In this document: piece by piece, positions 21,896-29,644 of the stretch | Numbering within the stretch: the first letter of the stretch is position 1 | Layout: each line of letters begins with the position of its first letter | Assembly (NCBI GenBank): GCA_016215625.1 | Contig: JACRIW010000038.1 | Location: forward strand, 62,001-126,000 | DNA from: Candidatus Eiseniibacteriota bacterium | GTDB taxonomy: Bacteria; Eisenbacteria; RBG-16-71-46 | Direction of reading: 5' to 3' | DNA: 64,000 nt | Program-made: the position numbers and the translations under genes | Notes under the pieces: generated by a model | Seen by the model: the letters and a program-made list of their open reading frames with translations, nothing else | Databases searched by the model: none | Told to the model about the DNA's origin: nothing

Positions 21896-22449
21896 ACGCG
21901 CGCGCCCTGCTGCTCTTCGTCGCGCTGGCGTGGGCGTGGCAGCCGTTCGACGACGCGGTACGCGACGTCGTGCAGGCTTCGCGGCGGCCGTGGCTCGAAG
22001 CGCCGATGCATGCGGTCACGAACGGCGCTCGGCCGCTGCTGGTCGCGGGCGTGGTGGCGGGGATGCTTTCCGGCGCGGCCGGACGCGCGGCGGTGCTCGA
22101 GGCCGTGGTCGCGCTCGTGCCGGTCAATCTCACGGTCGAGGTCACCAAGTACGCGACGAACCGCGTGCGGCCCAACGGTGACCACAAGCGCCGCAACTCG
22201 GCGTTTCCCTCGAGTCATGCGGCCAACGCGTTCGCCGTGGCGGTGCTCCTCACCCGGCGCTGGAAGCGCGCCGCCGTACCCGCATTCGTGTTCGCGGCGC
22301 TCGTGGCGTACTCGCGCGTCTACCTCAACAAGCACTGGGCGGTGGACGTGATCGCGGGGGCGGCACTGGGAGCGGTTCTGGCGCACGTCACGATCACCGC
22401 GTGGCGGGCCCGGCTCGCGGCACGCGAAAGCGGGCGCGCCGCGGCCTGA
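21892..22449 (+). CDS. PAP2-family phosphatase
   Basis: KYATNRVRPN, FPSSHAANA, SRVYLNKHWAVDVIAG motifs. Confidence 0.92.
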   Translation: MNARALLLFVALAWAWQPFDDAVRDVVQASRRPWLEAPMHAVTNGARPLLVAGVVAGMLSGAAGRAAVLEAVVALVPVNLTVEVTKYATNRVRPNGDHKRRNSAFPSSHAANAFAVAVLLTRRWKRAAVPAFVFAALVAYSRVYLNKHWAVDVIAGAALGAVLAHVTITAWRARLAARESGRAAA

Positions 22450-22570
22450 AGCGGGGACGGGCCGGGACGGTTCCCGCGCGTGCGTCCGTGCTCCCGCGGG
22501 GAATCCTTTCTGTGACGATCGCTCGGGAGCGCGGGTGTACGCTGCGGCCGGTCGCGGGAGGGACTAGACC

Positions 22571-23035
22571 ATGGTGACGGCAGAACGGACTCCGGTCGCC
22601 GGTATCCCACTCGACGTCGTGGAACTGCGGCTCAAGCGCCGCGAATCGGCATGGACGCAGATGGTGACCACTGCTCACGCCATCGGTGCCGTCGCCGAAC
22701 CCGAAGTCGTGCTGGCCGCACTGGCGCACCGCGAACGCTGGGGCTCGACGGCCCTCGGCAAGGGCTGCGCCCTCGCCGGCATCCGCTCGTTCGGCGTGAG
22801 GCGAGCGCACCTCGTGCTCGGGCGCTCCGAACGCGGCGTCGACTGGGGCGCGGGGGACGACGGTCTCGTGCACCTCGTGGTCCTCGCACTCGCGCCACAC
22901 TCGCTCGCCGATTCCGCATACCTCGACGAGCTCGCGCGTCTCGCGCAGGCGCTGCGCCTCCAGAAGGTGCGCGCGAAGCTCGCCGACGCCGACCCCGCCA
23001 CCGCGCTGGCGCTGCTCGAGGGGAGGCCCGTGTGA
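22571..23035 (+). CDS. PTS EIIA(Ntr/Fru)-type domain protein lacking the conserved phospho-histidine
   Basis: ALAHRERWGSTALGKGCALAGIRSFGVRRAHLVLG aligns with REKMGSTGIGNGIAIPHGK of PtsN. Confidence 0.75.
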   Translation: MVTAERTPVAGIPLDVVELRLKRRESAWTQMVTTAHAIGAVAEPEVVLAALAHRERWGSTALGKGCALAGIRSFGVRRAHLVLGRSERGVDWGAGDDGLVHLVVLALAPHSLADSAYLDELARLAQALRLQKVRAKLADADPATALALLEGRPV

Positions 23036-23373
23036 CCAGTTCGGCCGCGGTGCTCGTGCTGCAGGACCTCGACCAGCTGCTCGCGCTCGCCCGGGATCCG
23101 GAAGCGGTCGCGCGGATGAAGCGCATGGGCTTCCGGTTCGACGGTGCGGACGGGCTGCTCGCCGAACGGGCGCGCCTCGAACGGGACGTCGAACGGCGAT
23201 GGTGGCTGGCGTACGAGCGTTCGCACGCCCGCTACGGTCGCGGCCTGACCGCGGTGCAGGGCAAGGTGTGCCAGGGCTGCTTCGTCACCTTGCCCATCTC
23301 GGCCGCACCGCCGGCGGGCGAAGTCGCGCTGCACCAGTGCCAGAGCTGCGGACGGCTGCTCTTCTGGCGTTGA
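23032..23373 (+). CDS. C4-type zinc-ribbon protein (zf-RING_7/CT398-like, short coiled coil)
   Basis: VCQGCFVTLP...HQCQSCGRLLFW. Confidence 0.75.
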   Translation: MTSSAAVLVLQDLDQLLALARDPEAVARMKRMGFRFDGADGLLAERARLERDVERRWWLAYERSHARYGRGLTAVQGKVCQGCFVTLPISAAPPAGEVALHQCQSCGRLLFWR

Positions 23374-23381
23374 GGCCGCTC

Positions 23382-23411
23382 TTGCGGGTCCGGCCCGCGA
23401 CGGGATAGCGT
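23382..23411 (+). promoter_or_regulatory. Candidate promoter TTGCGG-18-TAGCGT
   Basis: Hexamers upstream of uORF/lipoprotein. Confidence 0.35.
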
Positions 23412-23462
23412 GCGACGCATGACGCGCACCGGGGTCCTGCAGGCCGGGAACGAGGGAGAGGC

Positions 23463-23882
23463 ATGAACGTACGACGTCTCGTGACGTGGGTGATGCTCGT
23501 GGCGTACGCCGGCGCGAACGGCTGCACCGCGCTGCGCGAGGTGCCGCGCGCGGAACTCGCGGCGAAGCCCGAGCGCAAGGGCGTGCACGTGCTCACGCGC
23601 GACAGCCTCGCGTACGACTTCGACTACGCCACGTTCGGCCCCGACTCGCTCACGGGTTATCGCGACCGCAACGATCTCGAGGGGGTCGTGACCGAGACCG
23701 CGGTGCATCGCATCGCGCTCGACGACGTCGAGCAGCTGCGCGCGCGCCGGATCGACTGGTATCGCACCGGCCTCGTCTACGGTGGCGCGCTCGTCGCGGT
23801 GGTCGCGGCGGGCCTCACGCTCACCGTGCTCAAGAAGGACGATCCCGTTCCCGTGAGCGGCGGCCCGCGCGGCACCGACTAG
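23463..23882 (+). CDS. Small putative lipoprotein/membrane protein
   Basis: N-terminal hydrophobic segment ending AGANGC; TM TGLVYGGALVAVVAAGLTLTVL. Confidence 0.65.
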   Translation: MNVRRLVTWVMLVAYAGANGCTALREVPRAELAAKPERKGVHVLTRDSLAYDFDYATFGPDSLTGYRDRNDLEGVVTETAVHRIALDDVEQLRARRIDWYRTGLVYGGALVAVVAAGLTLTVLKKDDPVPVSGGPRGTD

Positions 23883-24253
23883 TCCCGGCGTTCCCCCGGT
23901 AGCGCGGCGCCGAGCGCGGCGCCCAGCGCGTCGGCGGCCAGGTCCACGAGATCGAAGCGGTCGTGCCGTGCGTCGCGGACTTCCTTGAGCACGCCGGCCG
24001 AGAGCGACAGCGCGAAGGCTTCGCCGCGCGGCCGTCCCGCCGTGCGCGCCGCTCCCGCGAGCACGAACGACAGCGACGCGTGCTGCAGGCGGTCGCGTCG
24101 CACGAGGCCCGTCTGCCAGCGGCGGTCGGCCGCGGAGGGGAACGCGATCGTGCTGTCCGGGCGCGGACCTTCGGTTCCGGCCCACGCGGACGAGGACGCG
24201 CCCGCGCCGAGCAGCGCCGCGAGCACCCACGGGCGGATCGGGAGCATGTGCAT
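23879..24253 (-). CDS. YfiM/DUF2279-like exported protein
   Basis: Signal peptide MHMLPIRPWVLAALLGAGASSSAWA; DRLQHASLSFVLAGAARTAG...SAGVLKEVRDARHDRFDLVDLAADALGAALG. Confidence 0.7.
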   Translation of the reverse strand: MHMLPIRPWVLAALLGAGASSSAWAGTEGPRPDSTIAFPSAADRRWQTGLVRRDRLQHASLSFVLAGAARTAGRPRGEAFALSLSAGVLKEVRDARHDRFDLVDLAADALGAALGAALPGERRD

Positions 24254-24320
24254 GCGCGCATGATGCCGCATGCACGCGCGATTCGCGCGGGCGAACTGGG
24301 CGCGGGAGGGGGTGCGGTGC

Positions 24321-24350
24321 TTGACACTCTTTCGAAGCCAAACGTATCCT
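24321..24350 (+). promoter_or_regulatory. Promoter TTGACA-18-TATCCT upstream of the polyprenyl synthase gene
   Basis: Consensus -35 and near-consensus -10. Confidence 0.75.
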
Positions 24351-24398
24351 GCGGCCCGCCTTTTTGTGTTCCATCCACTCCCACCCCTCGCGTCCTTC

Positions 24399-25391
24399 AT
24401 GACCGTCGACACCCAAATCCTCGCCGTGCAGCGGCCGGTCCGGCGTCAGCTGGACACGGTGCAGAAGCACCTGCGCGGCCTGTTCAAGACGCCCATCCCG
24501 ATCCTCAACGAGGTGGGCGGTCATGTGCTGGCGACGCGCGGCAAGAAGATCCGGCCGACGCTGCTCCTGCTCACGGCCGGACTGCGGGGGACGATCACGC
24601 CGGACGCCATCATCGGGGCGACGGTGGTCGAGCTGGTGCATGCGGCCGCGCTCATCCACGACGACTCCGTGGACCGCAGCCACCTGCGCCGCGGCATGCC
24701 GACCGTGAACGGGCTGTGGACGGACGAGATGGCGATCATCATGGGCGACTACCTGTTCGCCCAGTCCATGTCGCTGCTCGTCGAGCACAAGCTGAACGAG
24801 GCCATGGGTGTGCTCGCCCGCTGCGTGACCGATCTGTCGTGCGGTGAGGCGCTCGAGTTCCAGCACGCGTTCGATCTCGACGTGACCGAGGCGGAGTACG
24901 AGGAGCTGATCCGTGCCAAGACGGGTTCGCTCTTCGGCGCTTCGACCGAAGTCGGCGTGACGCTCTCGGTGACCGGCCGCGACATGAAGCGCCGGCTCGC
25001 GTTCCGGAGCTTCGGCGAGAAGGTCGGCGTCGCGTTCCAGATCGTGGACGACCTCTTCGACTACCTCAGCGAGCCCGAAGTCGCCGGCAAGCCGGTCGGC
25101 TACGACCTCGCCGAGGGCAAGGTCACCCTGCCGCTCATCGCGGCGCTCCGCCAGGCCACCGAAGCCGACCGCCGCAAGCTGCGCGCGCTGGCCGGCCGCA
25201 AGAAGTGGACGACGGGGCAGTGGTCGCAGCTGCGCGACCTGATCGAAAAGACGGGCGGCTTCGAGTACTCGCGCGTGCGCGCGCAGGCTCTCGCCGACGA
25301 GGCGCGCGGCGTGCTCGCGCGCGAGAAGCCCTCGCCCGCGCGCAAAGCGCTCGATGCGGCGATCGACTACGCCGTCAAGCGCGTCCATTAG
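24399..25391 (+). CDS. ispB: Polyprenyl (trans-prenyl) diphosphate synthase
   Basis: GKKIRPTLLLL, ALIHDDSVDRSHLRRGMPTVN, GVAFQIVDDLFDY. Confidence 0.92.
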   Translation: MTVDTQILAVQRPVRRQLDTVQKHLRGLFKTPIPILNEVGGHVLATRGKKIRPTLLLLTAGLRGTITPDAIIGATVVELVHAAALIHDDSVDRSHLRRGMPTVNGLWTDEMAIIMGDYLFAQSMSLLVEHKLNEAMGVLARCVTDLSCGEALEFQHAFDLDVTEAEYEELIRAKTGSLFGASTEVGVTLSVTGRDMKRRLAFRSFGEKVGVAFQIVDDLFDYLSEPEVAGKPVGYDLAEGKVTLPLIAALRQATEADRRKLRALAGRKKWTTGQWSQLRDLIEKTGGFEYSRVRAQALADEARGVLAREKPSPARKALDAAIDYAVKRVH

Positions 25392-25421
25392 GCGCCGCGG
25401 CCCTTCCACCGAGCCCAATCC

Positions 25422-25802
25422 ATGACCACGCGTCCGAAGTCCGCGTCCCAGACCCTGCCCGCCCTCACGCTCATGCGCATGGCGGCCGAGGCGGCGCAGA
25501 GCAAGAAGGCCGAGCAGATCGTCGGCCTCGACCTCACGTCGCTCGAGGGAGTGTCGGACTACTTCCTGATCTGCTCCGGCTCGAGCGAGCCGCAGGTGAA
25601 GGCGATCTCCGAGGCGATCGAGGAGAAGCTGCGCCTGGCGGGCGCGAAGTACTGGCACATCGAAGGACTCGAGAGCAAGCGCTGGGTGCTCATGGACTAC
25701 GTGGACGTGGTGGTGCACATCTTCCACGAGAAGACCCGCGAGTATTACCTGCTCGAGCGGCTGTGGGGCGACGCCGGGAGCGTGGACCTTGGTCTGGACT
25801 GA
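25422..25802 (+). CDS. rsfS: Ribosome silencing factor RsfS
   Basis: LDLTSLEGVSDYFLICSGSSEPQVKAISEAIEEKL...HIFHEKTREYYLLERLWGDA. Confidence 0.94.
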   Translation: MTTRPKSASQTLPALTLMRMAAEAAQSKKAEQIVGLDLTSLEGVSDYFLICSGSSEPQVKAISEAIEEKLRLAGAKYWHIEGLESKRWVLMDYVDVVVHIFHEKTREYYLLERLWGDAGSVDLGLD

Positions 25803-27525
25803 ACTGAGAGCGGCCGTCGCCGCGGCGCTGGACGCCGCCGGCCTCGCCACACCCGAGCGCCTCGCGCGGCTCGACTTCGCCATACCCCGCGATCCCGCTC
25901 ACGGCGACTGGACCACGAACTTCTGCATGCTCGTCGCGAAGGAAGCCGGCATGCCGCCGCGCGCGATCGCCGACGCGATCGTGAAGCACTTCCCGGCGGA
26001 CCACCCGGTGATCGGCGCGGTCGAAGTGGCGGGGGCGGGCTTCCTGAACTTCCGCTACCGCGACTCGTTCACGGCCTCGCTGCCCGCGCGCATCCTCGCG
26101 GAGGGTGAAGCGTTCGGGCGTTCGGACTTCGGCGCGGGCGAGAAGATCCTCGTCGAGTTCGTGAGCGCCAACCCGACCGGCCCGATGAACATCGTGAGCG
26201 CGCGCGCGGCCGCGGTCGGCGCGGCGATCGTCGCGGTGCTCAACGCCGCCGGCTGGGAAGCGGCCAGCGAGTTCTACGTCAACGACGCCGGCAACCAGGT
26301 GGACCTGCTCGGCGCCTCGCTGAAGGCGCGCTTCCGCGCGCGGATCGGCGAGGACGGCACGCTGCCCGAGGGCGGCTACCAGGGCGAGTACCTCGCGACG
26401 CTCGCGGCCGAACTCCCGGAGGCCGAGGCGCGCGCCGCGCTCGCGTCCGGCGACGCGGCGTGGTGGCGGGCGCAGGCCCTAGAACGAATGATCGCCTGGC
26501 AGCAGCGCGACCTCGCGCGCTACGGCGTGACGTTCGACCGCTGGTTCCGCGAGTCCACGCTGCACGAGTCCGGCGCGGTGGACGAGACGAAGCGCGCCCT
26601 CGACGCGCGCGGCGTGACGTACCAGTCGGTCAAGCCGCTCGGCGTGTCCGAGGCGGCGCAGGCGCGCGTGGACTCCGAGGAAGGCGCCTCCGCGGGCGAC
26701 GCCCCGGCCACGTGGCTCAAGACGCACGACCACGGCGACGACATGGACCGCGTGATCGTGCGCGCGGACGGCCGCCCGACCTACCTGCTGCCCGACATCG
26801 CCTACCCCCGGGACAAGCGCGCGCGCGGCTACCGCCGTGCGATCAACCTGTGGGGGCCGGACCATCACGCCTACGTGACGACGCTCACGTCGGCGCTCGC
26901 GGCGCTCGGCCTCGAGGACGACTTCCTCAAGGTGCAGATCGTGCAGTACGTGAAGCTCATGCAGGGCGACGAGGAAGTGAAGATGAGCAAGCGTCTCGGC
27001 CAGTTCGAGACGCTCGCCGACCTCGTCGACGAAGTGGGCGCCGACTGCGCGCGCTTCTTCTTCCTGCAGCTGTCGAGCAACGCGCACCTGAAGTTCGACA
27101 TGCAGAAGGCGAAGGAGAAGAACGACACGAATCCCGCCTACTACGTCCAGTACGCGCACGCGCGCTGCTGCTCGCCCGCCCGCAAGGGCGCCGAGCGCGG
27201 CCTCGCCGCGGAAACGGGCGCTCCGGGGCCGCTGACGGCCGCGGAGGAGGTGGCGCTCGTGCGCAAGCTCTCGACGTTCCCCGAAGTGGTGCGCGGCGCG
27301 GCGGCTGCGCGCGAACCGCACCGCGTGCCGACCTATCTCATGGAACTGTCGGCCGAACTTCACCGCTACTACCACAACTGCCCGGTGCTGAAGGCGGAGC
27401 CCGAGGTCGCGCGGCATCGGCTGCGCGTCCACGACGCCGTCCGGCAGGTGCTGCGCAACGGCCTCGCGCTCATGGGTGTGTCCGCGCCCGAGAGACTCGA
27501 ACGCGAGGAGGAGGCCGAATCATGA
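25789..27525 (+). CDS. argS: Arginyl-tRNA synthetase (TTG start; HIGH motif reads NIVS)
   Basis: FVSANPTGPMNIVSARAAAVG, FYVNDAGNQVDLLG, VKMSKRLGQFETLADLVDEVGAD. Confidence 0.92.
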   Translation: MVWTELRAAVAAALDAAGLATPERLARLDFAIPRDPAHGDWTTNFCMLVAKEAGMPPRAIADAIVKHFPADHPVIGAVEVAGAGFLNFRYRDSFTASLPARILAEGEAFGRSDFGAGEKILVEFVSANPTGPMNIVSARAAAVGAAIVAVLNAAGWEAASEFYVNDAGNQVDLLGASLKARFRARIGEDGTLPEGGYQGEYLATLAAELPEAEARAALASGDAAWWRAQALERMIAWQQRDLARYGVTFDRWFRESTLHESGAVDETKRALDARGVTYQSVKPLGVSEAAQARVDSEEGASAGDAPATWLKTHDHGDDMDRVIVRADGRPTYLLPDIAYPRDKRARGYRRAINLWGPDHHAYVTTLTSALAALGLEDDFLKVQIVQYVKLMQGDEEVKMSKRLGQFETLADLVDEVGADCARFFFLQLSSNAHLKFDMQKAKEKNDTNPAYYVQYAHARCCSPARKGAERGLAAETGAPGPLTAAEEVALVRKLSTFPEVVRGAAAAREPHRVPTYLMELSAELHRYYHNCPVLKAEPEVARHRLRVHDAVRQVLRNGLALMGVSAPERLEREEEAES

Positions 27526-28451
27526 CCGCACCGCATCGCATTCTCGTCGTCGGTTCCGTCGCGCTCGATTCCATCAAGACGCCCTACGGCGAGGTGGAGG
27601 ACGCGCTCGGCGGATCGGCGTCGTACTTCTCGTTCTCGGCGAGCCACTTCGCGCCCGTGTCCGTGGTCGCGGTCGTCGGCGACGACTTCCCGCAGGAGCA
27701 CCGCGACAAGTTCGACGCGCGCGGCGTGGACCTCTCGGGCCTCGAGACCGCGAAGGGCGGCACGTTCCGCTGGCGCGGCGAGTACATGGCCGAGCTCGGG
27801 CACGCGCACACGCTCGAGACCCAGCTCAACGTGTTCGCCGACTTCCATCCGAAGGTCGGCGCGAACCACCAGAAGGCGCCGTTCGTCTTCCTCGCGAACA
27901 TCGACCCCGAGCTGCAGCTCGAGGTGCTGTCGCAGATCAAGAAGCCCCTGCTCACGCTGTCCGACACCATGAACTACTGGATCGCGCGCAAACCCGACCG
28001 GGTGTTCGAGGTGCTGCGGCGCGTGGACGTGGCGCTCCTGAACGAGGAGGAGGCCCGCGCGCTCGCCGGCGAGACCCACCTCGCGAAGGCGGCCGAGAAG
28101 CTGCTCGAGCAGGGGGCGAACGCCGTGATCATCAAGAAGGGCGAGCACGGCGCGCTCTACCACTCGCGCGAGGAGCGCTTCATCACGCCGGCCTACCCGG
28201 TCACGGCGCTCTGCGACCCGACGGGCGCCGGCGACTCGTTCGCGGGCGGTTTCATCGGCATGCTCGCGCGCTTCGGGCGCACGGACGGCGAGGCGCTGCG
28301 CCAGGCGATGGCCTGCGGCACGGCCATGGCCTCGCTGGCGATCGAGTCGTTCAGCCCCGCCCGGCTGATCGAGACGGAGACGGCCGAGATCGAGGGACGC
28401 GTGCGGTCGCTGCACGGCATGGTGCACTACGACCTGTTCCCGATGTTCTGA
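27522..28451 (+). CDS. PfkB-family sugar kinase
   Basis: GSVALDSIKTPYGE, ALGGSASYFSFSAS, DPTGAGDSFAGGFIG. Confidence 0.9.
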   Translation: MTAPHRILVVGSVALDSIKTPYGEVEDALGGSASYFSFSASHFAPVSVVAVVGDDFPQEHRDKFDARGVDLSGLETAKGGTFRWRGEYMAELGHAHTLETQLNVFADFHPKVGANHQKAPFVFLANIDPELQLEVLSQIKKPLLTLSDTMNYWIARKPDRVFEVLRRVDVALLNEEEARALAGETHLAKAAEKLLEQGANAVIIKKGEHGALYHSREERFITPAYPVTALCDPTGAGDSFAGGFIGMLARFGRTDGEALRQAMACGTAMASLAIESFSPARLIETETAEIEGRVRSLHGMVHYDLFPMF

Positions 28452-28469
28452 ACGCCCCACTGCAGGCGA

Positions 28470-28512
28470 ATGCCCCATCCGCATGTGACATCGGTCCTTG
28501 CGGATGGGGCAT
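28470..28512. repeat. 14-bp perfect inverted repeat, 15-nt spacer
   Basis: ATGCCCCATCCGCA ... TGCGGATGGGGCAT. Confidence 0.9.
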
Positions 28513-28570
28513 CGTGCGTCTAGGCTGCCACGCAGCAGTTCCGCTTCGAGGGGGGAAGGATCTCATCGTC

Positions 28571-29338
28571 ATGAACGTCACCAGCACCACGCTCGCCTCG
28601 AAGGCCGAGGCCGCCATCCGGCGGCTCCGGGAGATCGAGGGCGTGAGCGTGCACGCGGATGGAGACGCCATCCGGGAAGTGCACGTCCTCACCAGTTCCG
28701 AGCGGCCCGCCAAGAACATCGTCCGCGACGTCCAGACCGTGCTGAAGACCCGGCTCGGCGTGACGATCGACCACCGTGTGGTCTCCGTCGCCCAGGCCAG
28801 CCCGGGCAGCGGGGCGGAGTTCGCCGCCGAACCCGAGCTCGCCGCCTCCGGCGCGCGTGCCGCAGCGCCCGCACCCGCGAGCGCCCCGGCCCCCGAGCCC
28901 GAGGTCGTGCGCGAGGAACGCATCCGTTTCGAGAGCGTCAACCTGTTCGTGTCCGGCCCGCGCACGCAGGCGCAGGTCGAGCTGCGCTGGAAGGGGCTGC
29001 CGCGCATCGGCAGCGCGTCGGGCTGGAGCGCCCGCGACGAGTCGCACCGCCTCGTCGCCCAGGCGACCGCCACGGCGGCGCAGGAGTTTCTCGCCGATCC
29101 CATGGCGATCGGCGTGCAGGGAGTGGAGTTCGTCGAGATCGGGCGGCATCGCACGGTGATCGTGATGCTGTCCCTGCTCGCGAACCGGCAGGAAAAAGTG
29201 GTGACGGGCAGCTGCCTCGTCGAGCAGGATACGCCGCAGGCGGTCGTCCTCGCGACGCTCGCCGCCCTGAACCGAGTGCTCGGCGGGTTGCGTGTGAAGG
29301 AACCCACCGAGTACGTGCTGCGCCCGACGACCAATTGA
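28571..29338 (+). CDS. Conserved two-domain hypothetical protein
   Basis: IREVHVLTSSERPAKNIVRDVQTVLKTRLGVTIDHRVVSVAQ N-domain; VVTGSCLVEQDTPQAVVLATLAALNR C-domain. Confidence 0.7.
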   Translation: MNVTSTTLASKAEAAIRRLREIEGVSVHADGDAIREVHVLTSSERPAKNIVRDVQTVLKTRLGVTIDHRVVSVAQASPGSGAEFAAEPELAASGARAAAPAPASAPAPEPEVVREERIRFESVNLFVSGPRTQAQVELRWKGLPRIGSASGWSARDESHRLVAQATATAAQEFLADPMAIGVQGVEFVEIGRHRTVIVMLSLLANRQEKVVTGSCLVEQDTPQAVVLATLAALNRVLGGLRVKEPTEYVLRPTTN

Positions 29339-29343
29339 AAACC

Positions 29344-29364
29344 GCGCCGGCCTCGTGCCGGCGC
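29344..29364 (+). terminator. Hairpin just after stop codon (8-bp GC stem, CTCGT loop, no U-tract)
   Basis: GCGCCGGC-CTCGT-GCCGGCGC. Confidence 0.5.
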
Positions 29365-29494
29365 TCGAGACGACGAGACCGGCGACCCACACGGAGGCGA
29401 GCGAAGCGGAGCACACACCGACAGCGAAGCGGACCCATCTGCGGGACTCACGTACCCCTCGCAGAATCCCGATCCGAAAAGGAGGTGGGTCTCA

Positions 29495-29545
29495 ATGGAC
29501 TTCATCTACGAACTGATCGAGTTCCTCGGTCGCGCTGGCTGGTAA
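29495..29545 (+). CDS. Candidate 16-aa microprotein MDFIYELIEFLGRAGW
   Basis: ATG preceded by AAAAGGAGGTGGGTCTCA (AGGAGGT, 8-nt spacing); missed by the ORF track because of length. Confidence 0.5.
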   Translation: MDFIYELIEFLGRAGW

Positions 29546-29554
29546 TGCACCGTA

Positions 29555-29572
29555 GGTCCTGATTCCAGGACC
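29555..29572 (+). terminator. Hairpin 9 nt after sORF stop (7-bp stem GGTCCTG/CAGGACC, ATTC loop)
   Basis: Read directly; weak T tract (ATTTCT) follows. Confidence 0.5.
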
Positions 29573-29644
29573 GGATTTCTCCGCAGTCGTCGCCGGTCTC
29601 TCGCTTTTCACGCCCCGTCACACGGCCCCCGGTATTCACCGACC

